Assembly: GCF_000471905.2 (NCBI RefSeq)
Contig: NW_006499728.1
Location: 3,561,550 to 3,625,549 of the forward strand
Reading direction: 5' to 3'
From: Amborella trichopoda
Taxonomy: Eukaryota > Streptophyta > Magnoliopsida > Amborellales > Amborellaceae
Length of the DNA: 64,000 bases
Shown here: positions 1 to 12,163 of the stretch, piece by piece
Layout: every line of letters starts with the position of its first letter
How positions within the stretch are numbered: position 1 is the stretch's first letter
Translations under genes and position numbers: made by a program
Notes under the pieces: model-generated
What the model was told of the DNA's origin: nothing
Seen by the model: the letters and a program-made list of their open reading frames with translations, nothing else
Database searches by the model: none

Positions 1-212
1 ATGTTTCTTCCATCCCAATTCACCCCTTGTCCTCTTGAGTAATGGATGACTAAGCAAATATTCCACCGATTAATGGGTAGGGCCTCAAGATCTGAAAATT
101 AGGAAGGTTGTCTAGTCATCATCTTTGAAGAAATTGGTTTTTTATTTGTAAAATTCTTTCATCTTCTTCTCTTTCTCTACCTGTCCCATTCTCTTCCAAA
201 TTTAATGTCAAA

Positions 213-812
213 CTTTTGTAAATAAGGGGAAGAAAAAAACGCTAAATTCTCCAAAATTTGGGTCATTTATTGTTATTTTTGAGCAATTCTTTAAACTTAG
301 ACCTAGGGTAGAGTCTGATCCAATCGAGCAGGTCAGATTAGGTCAGATTGGCTACGTTGGAGTTGGATTCAGTGGGGTCTTTAAAAAATAATAAGAAATT
401 ATGAGAACGGGTGAGACTCCCTGTCAGGTCCAAATAACTTGGCCGAGTCCAAAATATTAGTTTTGAGGCCAAATTTAAGCATGCATCCTTTTTGTGAATT
501 TTAGTGAATTTTAGCTTTTGTAAATAAGGGAAGGAAAAAAGCTAAATTCTCCAAATTTTGGTTCATTGATTATTAGTTTTGAGCAATTTTTTAAACTTAG
601 ACCTAGGGTAGAGTCTAATCCAACCGAGCGGATCAGATTGGCCATGTTGGGGTTGGATAATGTGGGGTCTTTAAAAAATACAAAGAAATTACGAGAACTG
701 ATGAGACTTGACAAAACCAGCTCCCTGTCAGGTCCAAGCAACTCGGCCGAGTCCAAAATATTAGTTTTAAGGCCAAATTTAAGCATGCATCCTTTTTGTG
801 AATTTTAGCTTT
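213..812. repeat. 302-bp tandem duplication
   Basis: Two adjacent copies (213-514 and 515 to about 812), both starting cttttgtaaataaggg and including ttaaacttagacctagggta gagtct and catgcatcctttttgtgaat. They differ by scattered substitutions and a small indel. Open frames of 80-91 codons on both strands of copy 2 are chance. Confidence 0.85.
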
Positions 813-1338
813 TGCTTGAATTTACAGCTTTTTCCTGTTATTTTAACTTAATTTCAGCAACCAAATCTCACCAACACATGAACCAAAGTTATGCACAATA
901 AGACAACAGAACTTTTTCACAATGGACGTACTTCAAAATTAAATTATATTGTGGCTCTTTTTGGGATTTATGGGTCCATAGAATTTAGAACCCTCAAGTT
1001 GTCCACCAAAGGACAACATTTAATTTGCTCTCAAGTCCTAGTGACAATTTGAACTTGCGATTGTAGATGCAAATGCCCATAATAGCATAATTTACATTAT
1101 TTTTAATTAATGCCTTCTTCGTGAAGAAACTATTGTGATTAACTAACTCCTTTGATCCTAGGAGTATTCTTGACGCGATAATTTTTGTGAGATTTTTTTT
1201 GTTTTATTTCTAGATTTTTGTTTTAGATTTCTTATATACTTATATAGGTGGGATGGATCCTCTGGCCCACAAATCCATGTGAGATCGCCAGACTGCTAGT
1301 CTAGTTCGGTCTAGATCGGCCTGCATCAACATTTACAA

Positions 1339-1363
1339 TATATATATATATATATATATATAA
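1339..1363. repeat. (TA)n microsatellite
   Basis: About 25 bases of TA repeats between otherwise unremarkable AT-rich sequence. Confidence 0.9.
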
Positions 1364-1963
1364 ATTAAGGGTTTATGGGGTAGGGAATTCAGGGATACCT
1401 AAAAAAATATTCGATAAATTTTAAAAAAAATATGAAAAGGGAGTTTTAGAAGGGACCAGACCAGTTCCATTACCTTCTTGGAACCGGATCAGTTCCGATC
1501 TATTCCTAGTTTTGAAACACTGGAGTATGCAATATTACCAAAACTATGTATTAAAATTTCATAAAAAAATTACAATATTTATGAAAATTATGATACTTTT
1601 TGCTTGTGATAGGATTGTCAATGTCGATATCTAAGATAACTTACAGAATAAGAAACACCAATTTGTTGTACTTTCTGTTCTAAATAATACTACCATCTTT
1701 TTAGCATTTCCAGTTTGGAGTCTACATGACTAAAAGAACTACCAGTACTAAAAATTTGGACCACATAAAGTTTGTGAGGCGATGGTTGGGTTTTTCTTGC
1801 AATGGATGTGTGTTTCTGGTAAATGAATGAAACAATGAGTCGAGACTCAAGATCACGGTCCATTAAACGAATGAAGGGTTAGTACTGGGGGCAAGTGGCT
1901 CTCTTTCTAGATGGATTCTCCACTTACGGGGCACACTACATGTAAATAGTTGACCTCTTTTGT

Positions 1964-1965
<2 letters not shown>

Positions 1966-2011
<46 letters not shown>
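1966..2011. repeat. (CT)n microsatellite
   Basis: About 46 bases of perfect CT repeats, not near any gene I can recognise. Confidence 0.95.
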
Positions 2012-2013
<2 letters not shown>

Positions 2014-2068
2014 TACATCCATGCATTTGCATTCATGTATCCCTTAAACGCATGTGTTACTTCTCAAA

Positions 2069-2328
2069 ATGGCTGGCAATGGGCCGGGTCAGCCCGGCAT
2101 TAAAAAGTAAGGGCCTGGGCGACTAAATGTGGCCTGAGCGCAAGACCTGGATAAGACCATGACAGGGCTGGCCTGATCCGACCACCCCTGCCATATATTT
2201 TCTTTGCTTTTCTATAAGGCCCGGTCTAGCTTGTATACTGATCCAGGCTTGACTTTTACAGCAATCTAGACCAAGCTGGACTTAGGGCCAAGCCGGTCTA
2301 GGTCTGGCATGGCCCATTGCCAACCTAC
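2069..2328. mobile_element. hAT-like non-autonomous element
   Basis: Ends tggctggcaatgggcc and ggcccattgccaacc form a short inverted repeat of the TGGCAATGGG type I associate with plant hAT MITEs. Possible 8-bp flanks tacttctc and tacttcgt (6/8). Body GC-rich with degenerate ggcctgg/ccaggc motifs. Confidence 0.5.
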
Positions 2329-2571
2329 TTCGTACATGACTCGGAGTTTTAAAATTACTCATTCTATAGGATGGGATTTTAAGTTACATAAAGGAAAAAG
2401 TTAATAGCAAGCATCCAAATCTCACTATAAGATTATTTCTGTAGAATCTGATATGGCGAATGGCGATATTTCAAAAAAATTAAAGCACAGTGTCCAAATT
2501 TTTTAAAATGTTAGACACAAATGTCGTGTCATTAGTATGCAAATAGCCCTAGTGAACCATGCACTAATCGT

Positions 2572-2872
2572 TAGGGGCTCTCACCCGACCCGATCCAAAT
2601 TCACAAGACCCGAATCTGGAACTAAAAATTAAGTGTGGGATCTAGACCCGGACCCAGACCCAATTGGACCCGACCCAAAAATTAGAATGTTTATGTATTT
2701 AATTATATTTAATATATTTTATAAATTGGGAACCCAAAAATATTATCCGGACCCGAACTCGAATAGTGTTCAGGTCCAAGATTTGAACCCAAACCCAACT
2801 CGACGGATCCAATTTTTGGACCCATATCCAAACCTTGATCGCGTCTATCCCTTGCCACCCCTACTCATGGTT
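2572..2872. mobile_element. hAT-like non-autonomous element
   Basis: Starts taggggctctcacccgaccc and ends tatcccttgccacccctac, a typical hAT MITE pair of ends. The body is a series of gacccggacccagaccc-type words. An open frame at 2633-2950 crosses its end and is not a gene. Confidence 0.5.
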
Positions 2873-3782
2873 TTCAAAATGATGTCTCTCTCTCTCTCTC
2901 ACGTGTTCATGAGAATGGCGTTTCTCGTTGATGATTATGACTCCACCTAATTGAGATTTCCTCTTTGATTAATACTTCTCAACTCCTATTACCGCTTGTT
3001 TGCTCCAACTCGTGGTTTGAAAGTTGATTTTTTACTTTACCGGATGGCATAACGTGCACGTCATGTGGAGGCTTCAAGGATGGCTATGCACCTTTTAATA
3101 GTTCGAAACTTCGGGTTGAATCTCATATCATCTAGTGGTTCAAAAAGAATTTTTTATTAAAAATATTTTCATCTAAGATTTATGGTATAGATTTTGTTTT
3201 TTGTGCGGCACACCAAATTAGAATAATAAAACATTTTAAATAAAAATTTGACCAAATAACTCTAAATTGTTGTAGGGAAGTTTTGGTTAAATTTTTAGAC
3301 AATATATCTTTTTATTATTTTTATTTGATAAGCTATTTAAAAATACATCTATATCTCAAATTTCAAATAAAAATTATATTTAAATAAAAATAAAAAATAA
3401 AACCATTTTGTTGCCCTTGATGTAGCCATGTTAAATCTAAACTAGTAGAAAGGTGTTTATGCACCCTTATCACTCTACAATTCATGTAAAAATACGCTTT
3501 TTTCTTTATGTTGTTTTTCATTCACACGGTGGGGCCCTTTTCCAGTGTGCACACTTAAAGGCATGGTTATCATGGCCAAATTGGACCATAGATGGTGCCT
3601 TACCGGTATGGTCTAAAAAAAAAACTTGATTTCGTAAAAAATAGCCAAAATCAATGTCTGGTCATTTTTTACCTATTTACCCATCTAGCTTTGACCAATT
3701 TAACCGGTTAAATAAAGTTTAGAAACTTTTTTCTAGCATATTTAATATTTTTAAAGTATTGTTCTTGTTTTTCATTGTAGTT

Positions 3783-4318
3783 GTCATGCATAGAATTAGG
3801 GTTGGGTGGTTGAAATGGAGATGTGTTACGAAATCTTAATCTCACACACCAATGAAGTTGAAGGGGAAGTTCTATACAATGGTTGTAGAAACAGTCATGA
3901 TTTATGGGACAAAACGTTGGGAGTCAACAAATAACATATCTATAGAATGAGTAAAGTTGATATGAGGATATTGAAATGAATAAGTGCAAAATAAAAAAAA
4001 GATAGAATTAAGAAAGAGTACATCCAAGAGAACTTAGGGGTGGTTCTAACAAACAATAAGATGAGATAAAGGAAACTTAAGTAGTCTAACCATGTGTAGC
4101 ATAGACTTAAAACAACACCGTTAGGAGGTACGATTTGGTTCAAATGAATAGCTTTAAAAGCACAAAAGGGAATGTCTAAAAAGACATGAATAGAAGTGGC
4201 GAGAAGAAATAGACTTGTGGTCTAATTGAAGGTGTGGCCATTGATAGAGTGGAATAGTAGAATATGATTCATATAGCCGACTCTAAATAATTGAGATTAG
4301 ATTCAGATGATGATGATT
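3783..4318 (+). mobile_element. RTE-type LINE, decayed 3' end of the reverse-transcriptase ORF
   Basis: Broken reading gives HRIRVGWLKWR, LKGKFYTMVVETVMIYGTKRWES and further pieces, matching the C-terminal part of plant RTE LINE ORFs (thumb region, then the block with LRWFGHV in intact copies). It ends in the diagnostic ...gccgactctaaataattgag and gatgatgatga tail. Multiple stops and frameshifts; 5' truncated. Confidence 0.75.
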
Positions 4319-4547
4319 AATCTTTTTATTATTATTTTTAAGAATTTGGTCCAACCAATTTAAGTAGTTGTCTTTTGGTAGTTGATCTGATCTTGATAAC
4401 CAAACTTAAAAGAGTAAGACAATGACATCTTTTAGAGTAAAATGGAGCATTTGAATAAGATATTGACTTATAAATGGCCAATCGTTTCCCCAACCCAATG
4501 TTCCACAACATAGTTTTGGGTCACCGAACAACCCTTAAAATTTAAGG

Positions 4548-5170
4548 GAATGTATACAATAAAATTATTTATCTTTATTACTAAAAGATCACAAATCATT
4601 GATACTCATTACATGTCAAATTGGATAGCTTGGGCGCGAAGGTCGAGAAATTTTTTTTGAATAATGAGTCTTTTCAATGATACTCTTACAACCACCCAAT
4701 TCGAAATATAAATGACGAGAGTAATTATGACCTCTTTGTACAAAAAATAAAGAGAAAAGTTTATATAAAGCCTAGGCTCTAAACAATCAAATAAGAGCCT
4801 ACCTTAAAACTTTCAATAGAAGATGTTGTTTTGATATCCAAATATCATCAAATTGACCATCTCGACAACAATATGCATGGACATGAGAAAAAAATGGATT
4901 TCAAGTTTTGGAAATAGTACATCTTGTAACACATTTTTTTACCATCAATTTTCAAAATTTTCAAGTTTTCATAGATCTGCTTGATCTACATTATTTTTTA
5001 AGCTTTAAATTTGATAATTAAAGATAACAATATATTTTAAGGCTATCACAAAGATTTTTAATATTAAAACCATATTTCTTCACACTATTTAAAGGTGGGT
5101 TCTAATTTGATTTTTTAGAGCCTTAACTCTATACAAACCGCACCAAAAGTAAATAGTCTCTTTGTATATT
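4548..5170. mobile_element. MITE family C, interrupted by a family A element
   Basis: Left part tatacaataaaattatttat ... attatgacctctttgtac and right remnant agtaaatagtctctttgtat. Removing 4752-5144 and one duplication restores the usual family C layout. Its own target duplication was not identified. Confidence 0.65.
4752..5144. mobile_element. MITE family A, copy nested in a family C element
   Basis: 393 bp with long imperfect terminal inverted repeats (left gttta tataaag, right tctatacaaaccgca) and the family A core gaccatctcgacaacaatatg. Flanks carry aaaaataaa (4743-4751) and aaaagtaaa (5145-5153), an 8/9 target duplication. It interrupts a family C element, showing A inserted after C. 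Confidence 0.75.
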
Positions 5171-5329
5171 TTTCCGTTAAATCCCATAACGTATAAGTGC
5201 ACTATGTAGAGACTAGAGAGAGAGAGAAAAAAGACCTAAATTGCTCATTTCTGGCCTCTAAAATTGTTGTCAATTGAAAAAGGAAATAAGAGGATGCAAA
5301 TAGGTATATGGAAAATTGTTTCATGCAAC

Positions 5330-5690
5330 AAGGACCTATTTCAACGTTTGCGGTCCCCAAGGTATAAAGCATCCATATTAAAGATGAATGCAAATAAGGG
5401 GTCAATCTAGAAATAATTGAAACTAACGGTCCAAAATATTTTTTTAATAGAACTATTGTTTTTAGTTTTTAAAATTTATTTATTTATTCATATTCATGAT
5501 CCCCATGTTAGAAATTACATGTCCTTAAAAATTAGGTCCAAAAATCCATCTCCAAAATAGATTTTTAAGAGGTAATTCATTTCTACGTGGACTCATAGAA
5601 ACCGTGTCCATTGAAAAAACACGATGACATTTGAGATCATATTTTTGGTTTTTGCATGTAAAATTTTTGTTAGTATAAAAAATGTGGTGA
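5330..5690. mobile_element. Repeat family E copy (reverse orientation)
   Basis: Shares with 20420-20720 and 58920-59175 the segments gcatccatattaaagatgaa tgcaaat, attcatgatccccatgttag and ccatctccaaaatagatttt. Ends look inverted (catttctacgtggactcata against caaaggaacaaatgtagaaa elsewhere), so a MITE is likely. Confidence 0.55.
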
Positions 5691-5740
5691 CCCTTAATGT
5701 AATCCAAGGCATCACTTTGTAGCATCCCACGATCTTAATG

Positions 5741-6978
5741 TAGAAACGAAAAACAATTCACGAAAACAAGAAAAAAGAAACAAACACAAAAAAAAAATAG
5801 ACAACCAACCACAATGCAAAGATATATGTGGTTAGACAACGTACCTACATCTACGAGAGATAAGAGCTTCTTTACTGACAATAAAGAATATGATTACAAT
5901 AGCTCTCTTCCTCACGCGTCGCTGTTCTCTATTATTACAAAGAAATTTGTGTGTTTCCCTTAACCCTAAATAAACTCCCCATCGCAACAATATATATTGA
6001 ATCGCAACAATGTATATCGAGTCGCAACACTATATATCGAGTACCAGATAGATGGTACAAATTATCGAAATACCCAAAATACAGATATATATCGAATCCC
6101 AGATATATCGAATCTCATGTACGGAGTTGTCATTTTGACTATACCTTGATAAATCTATTTCTTCATAATACAAGACATCAATCCTCAACACTTAACCACT
6201 TACCTTGTGTTAGATCATTATATACAAATATATCTAAATTTTTAATGGCTTGAATAGGTTTGGATGTCCATCAAGTAAGATGAATGGTAAAGATTATAGC
6301 TATAAATGTTATCGCCTTAATTAATCTTTGGATAAAGGTTTTGGCATGTCATTAGTTGTGTATGCCATAACCTTGAAGCCTCTAGAGAAAAACCAAATCT
6401 TGTAATAGTGGAAAATATAGTGATGGCCTGCCGTTTATCTCAACCCGTGGCTATAGAACTTGAAGCGTAAAAAATGATGGAGACCTGGCAGATACGTGAA
6501 CATTTGAAATCAACAATCGAGAAAATTGTTGCAAAATTGGTCATTTTTAGGGCTTAAGGTACCTTTTTTTTTTTTCATTCACAATCGCTAACCTATTTCT
6601 AGTGCCAAATATGGCTTCTCCTGCTACTTTTGAGGTGCGGTTGCATGCATTCACAACATTTTGAATTACTTTTCCTAAATATGATGTTTGACAGAAAAAA
6701 TGTATAGCAAAACTAAATGATATTTTTTTACCTTTTTTTCCTTTTATTAAATTGAAAATAAGGCCATGGCCTCTTAGACATAAAGGTCACAAGCATCACA
6801 AGCCATAAAATGTAAAATAGAATTACTGGGGTATATCATTTCTCTATACAATGGGAATTTTTCTAGGACTTTAAATCTGTTAATGGTATATACATTTCTT
6901 TGAGAATTAGGGTGATTGTAAAATTTTGTACTAAAAGGTAAATTTTCTTGCTACGTATCATTTTTTAAAATTATTTGG
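5741..6978. other. Gene-free stretch with short AT-rich repeats
   Basis: Between 5980 and 6120 the words atatatatcgag and tcgcaacaat recur several times in degenerate form. No coding signal, RNA gene or element ends recognised in the rest. Confidence 0.5.
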
Positions 6979-7080
6979 GTGAGTTGGTTTATATCTTGTC
7001 ACATATCCTTTTTCCCCTTATTGCGATTTGATTTGATGTATATAATTGATTTCTTTTTTCTTCTTACCATGTTTTGGGGA

Positions 7081-7262
7081 CCTTTATGGAACCGTCAGGG
7101 TATGATGCTCCTAGAGACAGGTAGCCCAGGCTCTTTTATGGAGTGCAGAAGTTTTTGTTTCTTTTGTACATGGCCTTCATGTACAACACGTTCTTCAACT
7201 TCAAAGTAATGACAAGGAAAGTGAACACTCCAAAAAAAGAAGAGGAGTGCATCACTTCTTAG
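7081..7262 (+). pseudogene. Possible relic of a membrane-protein terminal exon, one frameshift
   Basis: From 7081 one frame reads PLWNRQGMMLLETGSPG. Shifting by one base at about 7130, the next frame reads on for 43 codons, starting LFYGVQKFLFLLYMAFMYN and ending KKEEECITS before TAG at 7260-7262. The second part looks like an ordinary C-terminus: a hydrophobic helix, a basic stretch (KVMTRKVN) and a charged tail. I do not recognise the protein. A one-base loss in a dead gene would explain the break, or 7131 could be an exon start after the CAG at 7128-7130. No other exon is visible nearby, so an inserted or decayed fragment is more likely than a live gene. It could also be chance. Confidence 0.3.
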
Positions 7263-7503
7263 CCATTCTTTGAACTAAATGGCTAGTAACCACAGTTATG
7301 AGTAACCTACAAATAAGGCATAATGGACGACTATGATGGACCTACCTAATTCATGTTCACAGCTACATCTCAGCCATCCATTACCAAGTGGATTATTAAA
7401 ACCATCAAGATCCATGGATGGCCATCCGTAAAGAATGATCGGAGGTCAAAGAGGCCGGCTGCCTATTGAGGTAGAATTTAACGGTCTCAAAGGTAGCTGG
7501 TCA

Positions 7504-7625
7504 GGATGGTAAGTCGGTACAACATGAGGTCTTGAGCTTCAATTTTACCGCCGAAGTTAGGTGGTAAGGATGGTAAGTCGGTACAACATGAGGTCTTGAG
7601 CTTCAATTTTACCGCCCGGAAGGAA
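7504..7625. repeat. 64-bp tandem duplication
   Basis: The segment ggatggtaagtcggtacaac atgaggtcttgagcttcaat tttaccgcc occurs at 7504 and 7568, identical over about 50 bases. Confidence 0.9.
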
Positions 7626-8565
7626 CCCATCCACATTGAATTACTTAAAGAGAAAAAGTCACGCCGACAAGCAAAATAAGAAGAATTTATTAAAAAAAAA
7701 AAAAAAAAGAATCTAACACAATTTCAGCCCTTGCTTTATGCACTATTTTCCATCATACGTCCATGACAAAATCACAAAAAACTAACCCTATTCAAAAGTA
7801 GATCGTAATGTGTACAAAGTTCACTATTTAGGCACATGTTAGTAAAAGGCTTACCAAATATTTATGGATACTTTATTTAAAATCAACGCCATTGTCAATG
7901 TTTTCCTATTGGCCTCATTTCTTAAAGCCACATGCCGTGGATTCTCTATGCTCCTATCGAAATTTTCCCCTTATAATATAACCAAAAGAATTACAAATCA
8001 AATATACGATACAATTGTAGAATGTTTTTAAGTTGAAAAAGAAACGAATAAATTCAAATTTTAAGAAAGGGAGTCCCTTTGGCAGGCCTAAGGTTTCAGT
8101 CCAATGGGCATCTTTAATCAGCAAGGTTTATCCTGACGGCCAGTGCTCATTGATAAAGGGCTAGATTTTGATCAATTGTTTATAATTAGTACATTTTTAA
8201 ATTTTTTGTTGTACTTCAGTCAAACATTTGTATCTTTAAATTTTGCACGTTGATAAAATTTATAAAAATGAAAAAAACAAAACAGCATCTAAACATCGGC
8301 TTGCATATCATGATTCCATACGAGTCAATTGACCATATGGAAAACCAGTTCGGATTGCATGGTTCCCGATAGAACTGGTCGGCTTTATGGGAGTCATACG
8401 GATTCCCAACTCAAATGAGGAACTAAACCGATTCCATGTTTTGATCTGTAATTGAGTCAATCGTCACCGATCCCTAATCTAGATCAGGTGATTATATCAC
8501 AGTGCTATACTTTTTATAGTTTGTTTTGTTTCGAGAAATGATGACTAAACTAATACAAACTCACA

Positions 8566-8720
8566 GCAAGAAGGAATCCATCATTTTACAGATACAATAT
8601 AAATTTCATGAGGTTCTATGTCTTTTCGTCAGATGATAAGGGGCAAGAAGGAATTCATCATTTTAAAGATAGAATATAAATTTCATGGGGTCTATGTCTT
8701 TTCGTCAAATGATAAGGGGC
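8566..8720. repeat. 77-bp tandem duplication
   Basis: Copies begin gcaagaaggaatccatcatt (8566) and gcaagaaggaattcatcatt (8643), each ending cagatgataaggg / aaatgataaggg. Confidence 0.85.
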
Positions 8721-8972
8721 AAAAATATTGAGTGTGGGATTCATCGTGGCTGCTTTGAAAGCGCGGTAAAAAACGCGGTTATGAGAAGAAGGGAAAGTCG
8801 CATTTCCGCAAACGAAACGTGTGATCTTTCTGCCGAAAGATATTATACTCCCGTAGGAGTATGTTGTTGTCATTTACTCCCTCGTGTAATTTCTTTCTCA
8901 ACTCCTATTGAACTAAATAATAAAATATAAACAAAAAGTTAGATTAACCTCAATAAAAGATATTTGTAATTT

Positions 8973-9487
8973 GGGCAAGCTTTTTATGCTTTACCTACGA
9001 CATAAAATTTATACACTTCCTCTTATCCAACCGTTCATTTTGAATGGAGGGTTAAGATTGCCCCAATCACAATATCACATCTCTACACCATTTTATTTTA
9101 ATTTTTTTTTTTTATATAAGCTATTTTGACACGAAATATTATACGTCCAATCCTCTATTAAGCTAGTACTAGCGAAAAATATAAAAAATATATTTTCAAT
9201 AAAATAAAATAACCAAAATACCTTTGAAAGTTTTAAGGGGGTATTTTAGTCATTATATTTTATCAAAAATTTATTTTTAATATTTTGTATAGGTGCACCC
9301 CAATGAGAAAATGGTACCTACCAAATTTCATATTCACACAATTTTTATAAAAATAAATAAAAATAAAATATTTTAAGACATCAGATCTAAGATCAAATGG
9401 TGACTAGCTCTCGTGATCAAAATTGGACAGCCAGATCGTAGGGGAAGCATAAATCTTCTATGCTGGGGAAGTATAGAAAACTTTTCC
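8973..9487. mobile_element. MITE family B copy, reverse orientation
   Basis: 515 bp, the reverse of the other two copies: gggcaagctttttatgcttt at the left and gaagtatagaaaacttttcc at the right. Flanks ttgtaattt and ttctaattt (8964-8972, 9488-9496) match at 8 of 9. Central fold-back aaaatacctttgaaagtttt aagggggtatttt. Confidence 0.82.
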
Positions 9488-9759
9488 TTCTAATTTTATC
9501 CTTTATGCTTGAAAAAAAGAAGGTTTCAAAATTGAATGGCGACCATCTAGCCTTTAGATTATGAGATCCAAGAATTAAAAAAATAAAATTTTAATTTTAA
9601 TTTTTTTTTATAATAATCATCTATAAATTCTTAGATATACTCAAATTTTAGATTTTTTTAAAAAAATCTACCCATTGGTCTTCTGACCGAGGGAGTAAAT
9701 GTATAGTATGATTATGAGGCAGCAGAACACTTATGCTCCATCATCTTAAGGATTTCACT

Positions 9760-10118
9760 CGAAGGTGCGGTCTGTATAGGTCTCAGGCCTTAAACAATCA
9801 AAGTAAGGCAGACCTTGAAATAATATTCAAATATATTATTTTAGTAGTGGGAAATTTATTTTTACATTTAATATAATATTTAAAGCTTAAAAAATAACCT
9901 AGGTCGAGCATATCTATGACTAATTGGTAATATTAAAAATTGACATTCCAAAATTTGAAATCTATTTTAAATCATGTTTATACATCTTGCGGCTTAGGTG
10001 ATCGATTTAAACATTTTTTAGCATCAAAATAACCTCTTCGTGTGAATTTTTTACCTCTTCGTGTGAATTTTTGAGGTGTGCCGTAATTGGATGGTTAGGA
10101 CTTCACCCTTATATAATT
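9760..10118. mobile_element. MITE family A copy upstream of the AT-hook gene
   Basis: Left part gtctgtataggtctcaggcc ttaaacaatcaaagtaagg, core in reverse (catcttgcggcttaggtgat), right sub-terminal tgaggtgtgccgtaattgg. It contains a short duplicated phrase (acctcttcgtgtgaattttt, about 10030 and 10049). It lies about 650 bases before the AT-hook start codon. Confidence 0.6.
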
Positions 10119-10239
10119 TTTTTTCAAACTTAATAAAAGAAAACCCAAAAATTGCAAGAAAAATGAAAACCCAAGCTAAGGAATATCGATGGCCAATCAA
10201 ATATCTCTCTCTTCATAAATAATTCGTCAAACGGATTTC

Positions 10240-10767
10240 TACTGAAACTATCCGCAACAATCTCTCTCTCTCTCTCTCTCTCGGTTTCTGCTCAATACTC
10301 ATATTGGCTTGAAGCTCAAATGGCGCATATTCTTCATAACTAACCCTTACCCTTATCTCCTCACTAACACGTTCTCCCTCTCTCTCTCTCTCTCTGATCT
10401 AGGGTTCTTGTACTGTTCCCCGGGCCCACACTCACTACCAAGCCATAAGAGCCTCCTCTCTCTCTCTCTGTAACCGAATTCATGGATTTTTATTTCTGGA
10501 TTCTTTTACACATTGAGCTTCCTTGTCTTCCTGCAAATCACTGACAATCGATTTCATTCAGCAAAACTTCTTCAATTTCGGAGATATGGTGAATACTGAA
10601 GTGTCTGGTATTGGATTTTGCAATGGGGAATATGGGGCTTCAAGCTAGTCTCTGAAACTTCATCAGAAGTGAGAAGATCTTTGCAATTTCAGTTATTTGG
10701 AGCTCAAAACCATTGTTGGATTCGTTTTTTTTTATTGGGTTGTCTGGTGTTTTATTGTTTTGGTGTT
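10240..10767 (+). promoter_or_regulatory. Promoter/leader region of the AT-hook gene with CT tracts
   Basis: Three pyrimidine tracts (about 10261-10282, 10376-10395 and 10456-10470) precede the gene, separated by ordinary sequence. CT-rich tracts of this sort are common in plant 5' leaders and core promoters and can be read as GA repeats by BPC-type GAGA-binding proteins; which applies here is not visible. The start site is not determinable, and a leader intron cannot be excluded. Confidence 0.45.
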
Positions 10768-11184
10768 ATGGGAAGGGGAAGAGGCAAAGGCAAAAAACTC
10801 ACAGTGGTTGCCAGCCATGAAGATCCAGGAAGTGGAGGAGAAGACGCTCTCCCTGCTTATAAGAGAAGGGGAAGGCCCCAAAAGCCATTAAAGGATGAGA
10901 TTGAAGAAGAAGATGCAGGGAAACTGGAGGAAGAAGAGGAAGAAGAAGAAGATGGGGCTTCAAAGCCTTCGGATTCGAGCAAGGTGGGAAATTTTCAGGT
11001 CCCAACTGAAAATGGTAGAAAGAGAAAGAGACAGGTGAAAGAGAAAGCTGATTCAGTTGCAGAGGTAAATGGAGGAGGGAGATCCATCAATGGAGAGATG
11101 AAGCCTAATGGGTTCAGGCAAAATGGAAGAAATAGAAAAAGCACACCAAGAAGAGCGGCAGAGGCTGGTGTCGAATGCAAGTGA
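10768..11184 (+). CDS. Small AT-hook-like nuclear protein (conserved plant family), 138 aa
   Basis: One uninterrupted exon encodes 138 residues, starting MGRGRGKGKK and ending in RRAAEAGVECK. Seen: a Gly/Arg/Lys-rich N-terminus (1-10), an AT-hook-like core YKRRGRPQKP (31-40), an acidic stretch with a run of nine Glu (53-61), a second basic patch NGRKRKRQVKEK (82-93), and a basic C-terminal tail. Known: AT-hook cores built round Arg-Gly-Arg-Pro bind the minor groove of AT-rich DNA. From memory, a family of short plant proteins shares this same start and C-terminus and is annotated only as AT hook motif-containing; I could not search. Inference: nuclear, chromatin-associated. The reading frame is open to an ATG at 10618, but those 50 extra residues are hydrophobic and leader-like, so I take the ATG at 10768. 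The leader carries several CT tracts. No intron is needed. Composition is purine-rich against AT-rich surroundings, as expected for real coding sequence. Confidence 0.8.
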   Translation: MGRGRGKGKKLTVVASHEDPGSGGEDALPAYKRRGRPQKPLKDEIEEEDAGKLEEEEEEEEDGASKPSDSSKVGNFQVPTENGRKRKRQVKEKADSVAEVNGGGRSINGEMKPNGFRQNGRNRKSTPRRAAEAGVECK

Positions 11185-12163
11185 GATTTTTCCGGCATAT
11201 TTTGTCGGTTTATTGGGGTTTTATAAAAGCCAGTTTGTTGATCTCAAAACTGATGGTTTCCACTTGAGTTTCTCCTATCTTGCTTTGTTTCCCCTTTTCG
11301 TCTGATTTTTTTGGTTTCTTTTGTCTTTGTTTTCTCCTTTTTGCCTTGCTTGCGGTGTGAAGGTTAGTCTCTTTGCCTGAAATCACAAGCTGGTCTGAGA
11401 GATATGTTGCCTTATTTTGTTGTCCTAGTTATGTTTGAGATGGTATATGAATCCCGAATTTTTGGGTTTTTTTTATCTTAAATCTATTAGTTTCTCTAGT
11501 TTCCATTGTTGTCACAATCATTAGCAAGTGCTATAAACTTATGTTGATTAATTCTAATAATGTCTTTTTGGACATATTGTCTCTGAGCTTCTAACTACGA
11601 ATCCATTACGTACAAACTCAAATGAGACTTTAATTGAATTCATATTTATAAGCTTTCTCGCAGGAACTGAGTTATAGAATGATCAGGACTTCGAAGTGTT
11701 TCATCAATAAAATGATCAGGATTCTTTATAAAGTTTTCTTTTTCCTCGATATATATTTTGGGTCCCATACAGTTGATGATATGAGGAAGATCATGACCAT
11801 GTTGGTTTCAAAATCTCATTCTTGGTTATCGAGAACTCCAATTCTCTCTATATACTTTCTTACCAGTATATAGAGGAAATTAATTTGGCACGATTTTAGC
11901 TAGTGACCCTCATACATGATCTCCTTTCTTTGAGTTACTTTTTTTTTGGATATATAACAGGACATCATATTCAAATTTTAATCAGAAGAAGAAATATTGT
12001 TGATTTTCTGTGAAATTACATGATTCACAGAACTATAGCGGTTTGTAAATTTTATCAGCTTATCATTTTATCAGCATTTGGGACTGTTCTACAGTGTCTC
12101 TTGGCTTCACCAATGATGAGCTTCAGGCTGCATGGTGTATGCGGTTTCATTCATTGTAATACA
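11185..12163. other. 3' flank of the AT-hook gene
   Basis: T-rich sequence following the stop codon. Several aataaa-like words occur (for example aataaaatg at 11706), but no polyadenylation site can be fixed. Nothing else recognised. Confidence 0.4.

Noticed and set aside
10618-11184. 188-residue version of the AT-hook protein
   Set aside because: The added N-terminus is hydrophobic and leader-like, while MGRGRGKGKK is the family start as I remember it.
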